In this document: one piece after another, positions 1-7,907 of the stretch
Position numbering within the stretch: the first letter of the stretch is position 1
Layout: every line of letters starts with the position of its first letter
From: Candidatus Thorarchaeota archaeon
Lineage (GTDB): Archaea > Asgardarchaeota > Thorarchaeia > Thorarchaeales > Thorarchaeaceae
Length of the DNA stretch: 13,984 nucleotides
Direction: 5' to 3'
NCBI GenBank assembly: GCA_029855925.1
Contig: JAGSHP010000062.1
Span: 1-13,984, forward strand
Translations under genes and position numbers: made by a program
The notes under the pieces: model-generated
What the model saw: the letters and a program-made list of their open reading frames with translations, nothing else
Database searches by the model: none
Told to the model about the DNA's origin: nothing

Positions 1-1227
1 CTGGAGCCACACATTCTCGGGCTATTCAGTGCGGTCTTCTTAATCACTCTTGGCGAACAGATGTGGAGCGAGTTCTTCGCACTCTACTTTCAGGCGCTTG
101 GTGGCGCAGTCATTGCCCTCGGCGTCTTCAAGTCGATATCGGACTCGCTCGATGCTCTTCTGCAGCTCCCTGGAGGCGTGCTCTCTGACAGATGGGGACG
201 GCTCAATGCGGGCATTGCATTTGTCCTCTTTGGAATTGGTGGCTATTTCATCTATGCTGTGGCACCATCATGGGAGTACCTGTTCATTGGACTGGTCATG
301 GTTCAGGGCACCTCGAGCCTGCTGCAGCCCACGATCTTTGCAATCATCGGGGACAGCATTCCTCCTGAGAGGCGCACCAATGCATTCTCAGTGCAGTCGA
401 TTCTCAAACGACTACCCATCGTTGTGGCTCCGATGATTGGAGGTTTCATCTTCAATGCATTGGGAATCTTTGATGGCGTTCGGGTCTCTCTATGGCTGAC
501 AATCGCCATCGGTCTTGTTGCAGTGCTCGTTCTCTATCGCGTAAAGAGGATGGACCTGGAACAGCAGAACGACTTTCACGAGTCCGTTGATGTCAGGGAG
601 GAGATCGCACCCGAAGACGACCCGACAGATGCCGTCCTGACTCGAGACCACGACTCTGCCGACTCCGGACTAAGCAGGTTGGAGAGAGTCAGGCTACCGA
701 AAAGGTTGCATCCACTCCTTGCCGCAGACATATTCGCAAGATTCGGTCAGGCAATGGTCAAAGCACTGCTCATTCTCCATGTAGCAACGGTGGTCTCACT
801 TGACATAGTTGGGGTCCTCATCGGCTTTCAGATGGCGGTCGCTATTCTCTCATATCTTCCTGCCGCGGCGATCGCTGAGAGAATTGGCAAGAGACCTGTT
901 GTGATGGTCACGTTCCTGTGCTTCAGCACCTACCCCGTTGCAATCGTCTTCTCACAGAGTCTTGCAATGCTACTGGTCGCTTACTTCATTGCTGGCTTTA
1001 GGGAGTTTGGAGAGCCCGCCCGCAAGGCAATGATTGTCGACCGAGCAGATCCTAACGCCCGTGGAGAGAATGTGGGGCTCTATTACACTCTCCGCAGTTT
1101 CTCTATTGTACCAGCATCAATCATTGGTGCAGCCATCTGGGTGCATTCGCCCCTGCTTGCTGGAGCCGTGGCGGGTCTCATCGGACTTGCGGGGCTCCTC
1201 ATCTTTACGGTGTTTGTCAGGGACTGA
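1..1227 (+). CDS. MFS transporter, 5' end cut by the window edge
   Basis: The frame is open from base 1. The ATG at 61 is internal, because the 20 codons before it encode a hydrophobic helix that belongs to the protein, so the true start lies outside the window. The visible 408 residues form about 11-12 hydrophobic segments in two halves. The cytoplasmic loop after the second visible helix holds the MFS motif A, GGVLSDRWGR (visible residues 58-67). A weaker copy, AERIGKRP, lies at the matching place in the second half, around residue 290. The halves are joined by a long, acidic, charged loop (about residues 180-240). These features point to a major facilitator superfamily secondary transporter in the cytoplasmic membrane. 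The substrate cannot be read from the sequence; drug efflux and sugar or metabolite transport are both possible. The gene ends alone, with a T-tract after the stop. I am sure of the superfamily and unsure of the substrate. Confidence 0.9.
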   Translation: MEPHILGLFSAVFLITLGEQMWSEFFALYFQALGGAVIALGVFKSISDSLDALLQLPGGVLSDRWGRLNAGIAFVLFGIGGYFIYAVAPSWEYLFIGLVMVQGTSSLLQPTIFAIIGDSIPPERRTNAFSVQSILKRLPIVVAPMIGGFIFNALGIFDGVRVSLWLTIAIGLVAVLVLYRVKRMDLEQQNDFHESVDVREEIAPEDDPTDAVLTRDHDSADSGLSRLERVRLPKRLHPLLAADIFARFGQAMVKALLILHVATVVSLDIVGVLIGFQMAVAILSYLPAAAIAERIGKRPVVMVTFLCFSTYPVAIVFSQSLAMLLVAYFIAGFREFGEPARKAMIVDRADPNARGENVGLYYTLRSFSIVPASIIGAAIWVHSPLLAGAVAGLIGLAGLLIFTVFVRD

Positions 1228-1234
1228 TCGGCCA

Positions 1235-1262
1235 CTGGTTTTTGCCAGCTCGGACCTCTTTC
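1235..1262 (+). terminator. weak T-rich terminator after the MFS gene
   Basis: A run of five T (1239-1243) sits in the loop of a short CTGG/CCAG inverted repeat, and a pyrimidine-rich stretch with TTT follows. Archaeal RNA polymerase often stops at T-tracts without a strong hairpin. The signal is weak, and it is supported mainly by its position a few bases after the stop codon. Confidence 0.3.
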
Positions 1263-1275
1263 CTCTAAAGGCGAA

Positions 1276-1305
1276 GACTTTTACTACATCGTGTACATAA
1301 GATAT
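1276..1305 (+). promoter_or_regulatory. possible archaeal promoter for the YbjN-like gene
   Basis: AT-rich TATA-like stretches occur at 1278-1285 (CTTTTACT) and 1296-1305 (CATAAGATAT), 35 to 65 bases before the chosen start codon. Neither is a strong match to the archaeal TATA/BRE pattern, so the exact element is uncertain. A promoter is expected here because the upstream gene ends 113 bases before. Confidence 0.3.
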
Positions 1306-1340
1306 ACGGGCTTAACAGCATAAGCTCAGGGGTGGCGACT

Positions 1341-1739
1341 ATGAGCACCACCTGGTTCATAGCAAAAGAGTACCTGAAGAGATTAGATGTAAGCTTCGAA
1401 GAGAGAGGACGGAAGACATTTAGCCTGTACCCTGTGGGAAGGACGGAGACTGAGGAGATAGAGGTATTTCCAGGAGCGCACTGGATCACTCTAACGACTC
1501 GCCTTCTGAACCTGTCAGACATTCCTGAGAAGAAGAGAAAGGAAGTCTTTGAGAGACTGTTGAGAGTCAATGCCACACTGGTTGAGATAAGCTTTGGCGT
1601 CGACAAGAAGAACTGCCTTACTCTGCGAAATGCAATTCCAGTGACAGGAATATCCTACGATGCATTCAGTGCGATCTATGAGGCACACATTAACGGTATC
1701 AAACTGTTCCAGAAAAAGATTCTACCTCAGCTAATCTAG
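1341..1739 (+). CDS. small YbjN / CesT (type III chaperone)-like domain protein
   Basis: This encodes a soluble protein of 132 residues with no signal peptide or membrane segment. The ATG at 1341 is preferred over the in-frame GTG at 1332. A GGTG-type Shine-Dalgarno core (1328-1334) ends 6 bases before the ATG and overlaps the GTG. The order of elements resembles the YbjN / type III secretion chaperone-like fold: an N-terminal helix (about 4-14), two or three strands including a hydrophobic WITLTTRLL strand, a helix with KKRKEVFERLLRVN, a strand VEISFGVD, a strand LTLRNAIPVTG, and a C-terminal amphipathic helix. In that superfamily the LLRLN-type helix followed by a short strand pair is typical. 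The fold is widespread as a stand-alone protein of uncertain role, often proposed to assist or bind other proteins. The call rests on pattern only and needs a profile search. The gene stands alone and converges on the giant surface protein gene. Confidence 0.5.
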   Translation: MSTTWFIAKEYLKRLDVSFEERGRKTFSLYPVGRTETEEIEVFPGAHWITLTTRLLNLSDIPEKKRKEVFERLLRVNATLVEISFGVDKKNCLTLRNAIPVTGISYDAFSAIYEAHINGIKLFQKKILPQLI

Positions 1740-1789
1740 GAAGCACAAGCATGTTGCAAAGGTTCTACGATGACTGCGTAGGAAGCCGT

Positions 1790-1800
1790 CCCTATTTTTC
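1790..1800 (+). terminator. T-tract after the YbjN-like gene
   Basis: Five T in a row (1795-1799), preceded by CCCTA and about 55 bases after the stop codon, form a plausible factor-independent archaeal stop. No convincing stem precedes it. Confidence 0.3.
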
Positions 1801-1821
1801 ACTTGGCTGAGAAGTTGACTT

Positions 1822-1857
1822 AGAAAAAAGAGAGGAGGAAGAGGGGATTCCCTCTTC
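1822..1857 (-). terminator. hairpin plus T-tract terminator of the giant surface protein gene
   Basis: On the minus strand, just after the stop codon, a perfect 8-bp inverted repeat GAAGAGGG/CCCTCTTC (1838-1845 and 1850-1857) encloses a 4-base loop. A pyrimidine-rich stretch with six T (1824-1829) follows. This is the classic intrinsic-terminator layout. It separates the minus-strand gene from the convergent plus-strand gene. Confidence 0.65.
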
Positions 1858-1863
1858 TTTATA

Positions 1864-4800
1864 CTATCGCTTGCGTCGGACCACAACCAGTACCAAGATC
1901 ACAACTACGACTGCTATGCCGCCAATCATGATCATTACGTCAGGACTGAGTCCAGGACCACCAGGTACGTAGGTCACTGTGGTTGTTGTGGTCACCATGC
2001 CCTGTCCCACGACGTAGGAGTAGATGTTCGACTCGTAGGTCCCCGTGGATGTTGTCACTACCACCTTGAAGTAGACCTGAGTGTTCTCAGGGTAGGGTGG
2101 AATAGTGCCAGACCATGTGGTTCCTACGTCATTGAACATCTGATTGGTGTTCCAGCTGAACTGGTCTGTACTGTAGTACAGTGACACATCGTTGATCTGC
2201 TCGGTTGTGTAGATGTCTCCGCTAACGGTCACACTGTCGCTCGACGATGGAACTGCCGGGTCGATGCTGAACGTTCCGAATGTCACTGCACCGGGAGCAT
2301 TCTGCACTCCAGAGGCGGACACGTAGCTGACGAAGACAGGGTCCTGGTCAACGCTATATCCATCCCATTCTGGGAAGCCGATACTCACCATGTACATGCT
2401 CGAACTGAAGCTCCATGCTGTTGCCGACTGTCCAGAATCGGACTCGTAGGCTGTACGGAATGCACCCAGCGGAGTTGTGTAACTCAGTACGTCATAGGGA
2501 GCGGACATGTTCTTGCCCCAGTCATAGGTGACTCCACCCATGATCATCTCGGCGAACTTGGCTCCCTGAGTCTCCAGTTCAAATGTGTCAGAACTCACCG
2601 TGCTCTCGCTGTCCGCAAACGAGCCATTCGCCTTGAAGGCAAAGTCGGCCATGCGGACCTCGGAGAAGTAGTTCAGAGCAAGGCTGCGGTTCGCAAGATT
2701 TCTCCTGCCACCTAGCATGTCGACATCCCAGTTTCCTACGTAGTTGTCGACCTTGATCCGTGCCTCATTGTTAATGCCTTCAGTGGATAGGGTCCCCTGG
2801 AAGTGTACAAGGAATGACAGCTCGTCAATTGAGACCTTACTTGGTCGCTCATCGAACGTACGCATGTCGGTACCAGTGACGACTCCATCGTACCAGTCCC
2901 AGTATCCAAACTCAGAGAACGGGAACACGGTACCATTGATGTCATGGAACGATACGCCCCAGGTGACCTCACTCGTCAGATTGAGATGGAGCCAGCCGGA
3001 GGCATTGTAGTCACCATATGCCTCACCCGGAGTGACAAAGCTCACGTCATCCACGGAGTCGGGAATGAGGTAGTGAGTCAGCTCATTTGATGAGGTGGAT
3101 GTGACATCAACGTCCATGACGCCATCGCCATTGGAGTCCTTCCAGAGCATCAGACCACTATACTCGTAGTGAAGACCAATGCTGAGCCAGTGGTCAACAT
3201 CGCCCTCCTGAGCAGAGGTCCCGTAGTTCTGGTCTATGCCAAAACTGAGCCAGGTCCACGTCTGTCCGTCTTGGTCAAACCAGTCCCAGCCATTTGCCTC
3301 AGCCTCTGCAAGAATGTCCTGCCAGGTCATGTTCTGGGCCATCCAAGCGACGCCCCAATAGCCTGCCCTAGGAGTGCCATCAGGAAACATCATAGTGTCC
3401 TTGATGTCTTGCATCTCGGCTGCGGTCACCTTTGTGAAGTTCTCTGCATTGTACCAATAGAAGGTGTCGTTCCATGAGTAGTTCCATGTGAAAGTGTCAA
3501 GACCCATCCATGAGTTGACATGGATCTCATCACCATAGGCGGTACCATTGGGGTCCCAGTCGAGCCACACGTCCATGTGGTCCCAAGTGTGTGTCCAACT
3601 ATCCGTGGAGGAGTATTCCTCGAGGACATAGTACTGGTCACTCGTGGTATCAAAGTCGCCATCGAGGTCCAGTGCTCCAGTGACGGGGTCAACAGCCCAG
3701 TTCTTGAAGTCCCACATGCCCCACTCAGGAATACCAATGACGATTGTGTCAAAGTTCTTGTAGACAGTGCTATCGATTGGCTGAGGACCGTACACGTATG
3801 CGTAGCCCCAGACGTAGCTTAGTCTGCGAATCGCTTCTAATCGAACGCGAGCAGTTACATTCTCTTCGCGATACGAGAACTCGTACACGGGGTTAGACAT
3901 TCCGCCAAAGAATACCTCTGACGTTCCGTTCAGGATCTTGGTCGGCAAGATTGGACCGACGTTCTCTTGTAACTTGTATTCTTTGTTCTTGAACACGATG
4001 TAGTTCATTGATGAGTTCGAATGAACTTCGACAACGGTCGAGTTGATTACTGGTAGCCACATAGAGTATGAACCAATATCGATCATGCTATTGTTCAGTG
4101 CCCAGTAGAAGTACACAGTCTCGTTCCCTTCTTTTCTCGAGTCGGGAATGTCAAACCACGAGTAGAACTGCTTGCCCTCGAAGTCAAGGAGATAGACACC
4201 CGTTATCCGAGTCTTGTTCGCCTGCCAATCTGTTCCGTTCATTAGGTGATAGATCTCGCACTTCAGCGTGTCGTTCCATTCGTGTGAGTAGTAGTCAACG
4301 TATTCAATGGGATGGAATGCCATGTCAGCCGTATACGTGCCGACTCGTGCGCTCTCACCGATTTGCGTCGGACCCCAAGAAACGGTTCCATTGGCAATGA
4401 TGACCGGTATGTAGAACTCATCCAGCTCATATGGCTGTCCCTCGATGTTGGCGTAGAAGAAAGTCTCGTTCAGTTTGTGGACAGGATATGCCGTGCCATT
4501 ATAGAGCAGAGACTTGGTCGATGGCACTTTCCCGCCATCAAGCTTTATGTGGTTGAGGTTCCATTCGTCGACGGCTGCAGCACCAGGATAAGGCATCTCG
4601 TGTATGACATCGTGAGAGTCCTGGTAATACCAGAAGCGAGCAGTGGACCAAGTTGCAAGTATTACGGAATCGCCACCATATGGCTCGATGTAGTACACCT
4701 CTGGCCAACTGACATACTGCCACGCGCCATCGATGTAAATCATGTAGTTCTCAGTCACGTTGTCGTACAGTTCCTTGTACATGGTACCGTTCGTATCTGC

Positions 4801-7662
4801 GATGAAATAGGTCTTTGCGGCACTATCCCACCAGTGTTCTGTGATATTGAGAAGTCCATCATCGCCATATCGGACATATTGATGCTGCGTCCAGTCTGAC
4901 ACGTCGATAAAGTCGTAAGGTGTGACATTGACGTTGTGAACAGCGTAATACATGTCACTGCCCTGGTGAAGGCCACCATGGATGTCGATCCAGTAGTGTT
5001 GGTCTGTACCATTCCCTTCCCAGAACTTGTCCATCTCTTGGCCTGTCAGGAACCATTCACCGGTCTTCAGCGACACATTGTAGATCCAAAAGCCCTCATT
5101 GTAGGTCACAGGAATCCTTGTGCCATTTGTGAGTTCGTAATAATAGTAGTCCTTGTGCTCGGTGGAGTCGTAGTGGTCGTAGAAGAACATCCGCGTGGTC
5201 GTCTCGCTCATCATGGGGTCATAGAGTTCCATCTGATCTACTGGGACCTTCTCGTCACCAATGACAATGTAGGGTGACTGCAGTCCGAGCAGATTCTGAC
5301 CTGCCAATGTCCCATTCCAGACATGGTAGGCAAGCTGGCTATCGACAACCTTCTCAACGTAGACCTTCGTTGTGTTCTGATAGTCAAAGCTATAGACAGA
5401 ATCAACGGTCCAGTCATAGACAGGGTGAAGTCCCCACTCCGAGTCGAGGTCCTCATGCCATGTATTGTTCATAAAGGAGAAGTCCCACCAGTAAGTGGTG
5501 TCTGCAACGGACTCGCTCATGTTCACAGCAAATGAAACATAGAGGTTGCCATCTTCGACCCACTTCGTGAAGTTCTCGGTCGTGCAGAACGGTGTTGTGA
5601 TCAGAGTGTCTGGTCCTCGCGGTGCTAGCCACTGCATCTGCCACTCGCCGGTCCGCTGGTTGTAGTACCAGTCTGTCCAAGTCCAACCCTCGACAGGGCC
5701 GTACTCCCAGACCTCGTAGTCGCCATAGACGTACTCCGTTGTTCCAGTTGTTGCGTTGTATTCTTTATGCCAACCAGTCTTGTTCCTGAGGGTATAGTCC
5801 CAGAAGGTTGTGTAGGTAAGATTGTTTTTCATAGTGTAGTTGTAGGCGGTCAGAGTAGGTGTTCCATTCATTGCGTAACTGATCTCGTAATACAGAGAGG
5901 TCGTGATAGATTCGTTCTCAGACCATGTCCCAGTGAATGCGTTGAGTTCCAGAGACGCTGCATCGATATCGTCGGCGATATCGCTACCGCCCTGTAGCTC
6001 CGCCTTCGCTTGGAAGTACTGACCCTTGTCGACCTGAAAAGTCCAGCCCATTGGATTACGACCATCAGCGGTTAGAAGCCAAGCTATCGTCACCGGGCTC
6101 TCAATCGCAATCTGCTGCGCCATTTCAAACTCTGACTGTGTCTGCAGTGGATGGTCGCCCCAGACTGCTGGTTGCCAGGGGTTTCCGTCAGTGCCGTATA
6201 CGTCTGACCTGGCGTGAACGGAGTCGCCCTGTGTTGTTGGCGACATAGCATCAGTGAAGTGACCAACAAAGTCAACAACCAACTGTTTGTCTATCATACT
6301 GGCCTGACATCGCGAAAGGTTCAGTTCGTAGAACACGGGAAGATTACTTGGATACGGCTCCGTGATAAGGTATTCTTTCTCGTAGACACCTTCAACATAA
6401 TGGTCATAGGGATATCCAAATGCGAAGTAGCCAAAGTCTTCGGACCACGAACCATCTGATACATTGTATGTGTAGATGAGCATGGCTGGGAGCCACTGGG
6501 TCTTGTTGTAGACAGTATGATTTTCATAGTTCAACCGAGTGATATTGAAGGCTCTCCCTGTGTTCAGCGGTGTCCACTGATACTCCTCATGGGTTCCGTA
6601 AATCCACTCGTATGTTGTGATCTGAAGTGTATCGTTCCACACGTACGTGTCAAGCGCATCATCATACTCCCATCCGCCAGTGTGATTAACCGGAGCTATG
6701 TAATTCGATGTGACGTTGGCGAGTGTCCTCACATCACTAGGCAGTTGAAACGATAGACGAACGATCTCGGGGTTTGGACCGGTCAGGTTGAATCGCATGA
6801 TGAAGTCGCCATTTCGGCTAACCGAATATATCGACTCGCCAGTGAGGCTCAGCTTTTGGAGCGTGTATGAACCACCGAATGATATCGCCATCGCCTCGGA
6901 TGGGGGTACCTCGACTGAGATGCCACGGAACTGCCAGCCCGTATCATATCCCTGCATTCCGTACGAGTTGTACTCTGTGTCCATCACGAACATGTCCAGC
7001 GAGTAGAGGCCGATAGGGGCATCGCTGGTAAAACGAGCTACAAAGTTGACGTAGTAGTTCATCGCGTCATGGCTGTAGGAGCTGGCTGATGAATCAATTT
7101 CAACAAACGCCGGGCTGGGTGGTTGTGGTTCGCTAACAGACCTGTTGTTTTCAGAGGAATATGCATCCCATGTTACTGAACCATTCCACAGGTTGAAGTT
7201 GAGGTTAAAGTCTGCGGAGAAGTTGTAGTCGGGGGTCATGTACCATCCGCTGAACTGTACTGACTGCAGTGTGGCATTTCCACTGAAGATGTCCATGGGA
7301 ACTGTAGCGGCAAATGTCAACCACTCATCAAATGATGCATAATCATCAGGCTCGAAGAGCGATCCATTCTCATGGTATATCTTGTAGTCTGGCCTTGGAC
7401 CAAATAGCCATTGCTTGTTTTCCCAAGACCATGTATCACTCGAGCTGTTGCTATCCTTGTTCCAGCCGACGAATGTGCCGTTCTCTCCATCTGGCCACGA
7501 TGGCCCATAGGGCACATCTTTCTGAGACCAAGTGAAAGAGTAAGGACTGGTGGTAGCCTCTGTTGGCAGAGTTGCTACTGAACCAGCATAGAACATTGAA
7601 ATAAGGAAGATAGAAACAGCAATTACAGTAAGGACTTTGCATTTGTTGCGTCTGCATTGCAT
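1864..7662 (-). CDS. giant secreted, heavily sequon-rich surface protein with C-terminal membrane anchor
   Basis: The product has 1932 residues. Residues 1-31 are a signal peptide: basic start RRNK, a hydrophobic core, and a likely cut after GSVA. The ectodomain is unusually rich in Trp, Tyr, Asn and Asp and has only three cysteines. A hand count gives about 57 N-x-S/T sequons, so it is probably heavily N-glycosylated. Residues about 840-1260 contain divergent copies of an NGT-centred unit. DxDxD-type loops near 1332 and 1509 resemble calcium-binding loops. Residues about 1788-1888 look like an Ig/fibronectin-type beta domain. A Thr-rich and Pro/Gly linker follows, then a transmembrane helix (about 1909-1928) and the tail RRKR. 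The ATG has an AGGAGAG site 10 bases upstream. The architecture fits an S-layer-like protein, adhesin or other cell-surface glycoprotein; I recognise no enzyme domain and do not know its function. It has its own promoter and terminator. Confidence 0.85.
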   Translation of the reverse strand: MQCRRNKCKVLTVIAVSIFLISMFYAGSVATLPTEATTSPYSFTWSQKDVPYGPSWPDGENGTFVGWNKDSNSSSDTWSWENKQWLFGPRPDYKIYHENGSLFEPDDYASFDEWLTFAATVPMDIFSGNATLQSVQFSGWYMTPDYNFSADFNLNFNLWNGSVTWDAYSSENNRSVSEPQPPSPAFVEIDSSASSYSHDAMNYYVNFVARFTSDAPIGLYSLDMFVMDTEYNSYGMQGYDTGWQFRGISVEVPPSEAMAISFGGSYTLQKLSLTGESIYSVSRNGDFIMRFNLTGPNPEIVRLSFQLPSDVRTLANVTSNYIAPVNHTGGWEYDDALDTYVWNDTLQITTYEWIYGTHEEYQWTPLNTGRAFNITRLNYENHTVYNKTQWLPAMLIYTYNVSDGSWSEDFGYFAFGYPYDHYVEGVYEKEYLITEPYPSNLPVFYELNLSRCQASMIDKQLVVDFVGHFTDAMSPTTQGDSVHARSDVYGTDGNPWQPAVWGDHPLQTQSEFEMAQQIAIESPVTIAWLLTADGRNPMGWTFQVDKGQYFQAKAELQGGSDIADDIDAASLELNAFTGTWSENESITTSLYYEISYAMNGTPTLTAYNYTMKNNLTYTTFWDYTLRNKTGWHKEYNATTGTTEYVYGDYEVWEYGPVEGWTWTDWYYNQRTGEWQMQWLAPRGPDTLITTPFCTTENFTKWVEDGNLYVSFAVNMSESVADTTYWWDFSFMNNTWHEDLDSEWGLHPVYDWTVDSVYSFDYQNTTKVYVEKVVDSQLAYHVWNGTLAGQNLLGLQSPYIVIGDEKVPVDQMELYDPMMSETTTRMFFYDHYDSTEHKDYYYYELTNGTRIPVTYNEGFWIYNVSLKTGEWFLTGQEMDKFWEGNGTDQHYWIDIHGGLHQGSDMYYAVHNVNVTPYDFIDVSDWTQHQYVRYGDDGLLNITEHWWDSAAKTYFIADTNGTMYKELYDNVTENYMIYIDGAWQYVSWPEVYYIEPYGGDSVILATWSTARFWYYQDSHDVIHEMPYPGAAAVDEWNLNHIKLDGGKVPSTKSLLYNGTAYPVHKLNETFFYANIEGQPYELDEFYIPVIIANGTVSWGPTQIGESARVGTYTADMAFHPIEYVDYYSHEWNDTLKCEIYHLMNGTDWQANKTRITGVYLLDFEGKQFYSWFDIPDSRKEGNETVYFYWALNNSMIDIGSYSMWLPVINSTVVEVHSNSSMNYIVFKNKEYKLQENVGPILPTKILNGTSEVFFGGMSNPVYEFSYREENVTARVRLEAIRRLSYVWGYAYVYGPQPIDSTVYKNFDTIVIGIPEWGMWDFKNWAVDPVTGALDLDGDFDTTSDQYYVLEEYSSTDSWTHTWDHMDVWLDWDPNGTAYGDEIHVNSWMGLDTFTWNYSWNDTFYWYNAENFTKVTAAEMQDIKDTMMFPDGTPRAGYWGVAWMAQNMTWQDILAEAEANGWDWFDQDGQTWTWLSFGIDQNYGTSAQEGDVDHWLSIGLHYEYSGLMLWKDSNGDGVMDVDVTSTSSNELTHYLIPDSVDDVSFVTPGEAYGDYNASGWLHLNLTSEVTWGVSFHDINGTVFPFSEFGYWDWYDGVVTGTDMRTFDERPSKVSIDELSFLVHFQGTLSTEGINNEARIKVDNYVGNWDVDMLGGRRNLANRSLALNYFSEVRMADFAFKANGSFADSESTVSSDTFELETQGAKFAEMIMGGVTYDWGKNMSAPYDVLSYTTPLGAFRTAYESDSGQSATAWSFSSSMYMVSIGFPEWDGYSVDQDPVFVSYVSASGVQNAPGAVTFGTFSIDPAVPSSSDSVTVSGDIYTTEQINDVSLYYSTDQFSWNTNQMFNDVGTTWSGTIPPYPENTQVYFKVVVTTSTGTYESNIYSYVVGQGMVTTTTTVTYVPGGPGLSPDVMIMIGGIAVVVVILVLVVVRRKR

Positions 7663-7672
7663 ATCTAGTCGA

Positions 7673-7679
7673 CTCTCCT
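7673..7679 (-). promoter_or_regulatory. Shine-Dalgarno site of the giant surface protein gene
   Basis: AGGAGAG lies 10 bases before the ATG at 7662. It supports this start, as does the signal peptide that begins at once after it. Confidence 0.6.
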
Positions 7680-7784
7680 GATGTGAAGGTGGTTCATCTA
7701 CACGCGAGTAGCATCGAAGTGTGCGGTATATGGGGCGTGCGGATAGAACCGAATCACTCTAGAACTATTATTATTGCAAATCAT

Positions 7785-7799
7785 ACAAATATAAGCTAA
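7785..7799 (-). promoter_or_regulatory. TATA-box promoter of the giant surface protein gene
   Basis: On the minus strand the sequence reads GCTTATATTTG (TATA core at 7787-7794), a good archaeal TATA box in an otherwise mixed-composition region. It would put the transcript start near 7762-7766 and give a leader of about 100 nt. A weaker CATATA at 7726-7733 in GC-rich flanks would give a leader of about 40 nt instead. Confidence 0.5.
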
Positions 7800-7800
7800 T

Positions 7801-7854
7801 GTCCGACGAATCATCGCGCTGCTGCCCACTGGCCGCCGAGTCATACGCGCTGAT
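7801..7854. repeat. pair of imperfect direct repeats just upstream of the TATA box
   Basis: Two copies of a sequence of about 23 nt (7801-7823 and 7831-7854) match at 19 of 24 aligned positions, with one single-base gap. They share the blocks CCG, CGA, TCAT and CGCGCTG. The start-to-start distance is 30 nt, close to three helical turns. They lie right behind the TATA element of the giant surface protein gene, so they may be binding sites for a regulator. Confidence 0.55.
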
Positions 7855-7861
7855 CATTGCA

Positions 7862-7893
7862 TAAAGAGGAACGGGCGACCGTGATCGCCCGTT
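7862..7893 (-). terminator. hairpin terminator of the SpoIIM-domain gene
   Basis: A perfect 9-bp inverted repeat, AACGGGCGA/TCGCCCGTT (7870-7878 and 7885-7893) with a 6-base loop, lies 14 bases after the stop codon. On the minus strand it is followed by CCTCTTTATG, which is only modestly T-rich. It is probably a transcription terminator or RNA 3'-end stabiliser. The stem is symmetric, so it could work on either strand, but only the minus strand has a gene ending here. Confidence 0.6.
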
Positions 7894-7907
7894 GAGTATA
7901 GTTCATT

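Noticed and set aside
61..63. ATG at 61 as the start of the MFS transporter
   Set aside because: The open frame continues to the window edge, and the preceding codons encode part of the first visible membrane helix.
4312..4899. Plus-strand open frame of 195 codons inside the giant surface protein gene
   Set aside because: It lies antisense to a frame with a signal peptide, sequons and a membrane anchor. It has no ribosome-binding site or promoter, and its length follows from the low stop content opposite Trp/Tyr/Asp-rich codons.
7801..7854. Direct repeats as a small CRISPR array or attachment site
   Set aside because: There are only two imperfect copies, the gap of 7 nt is too short for a spacer, and no cas or integrase gene is nearby.
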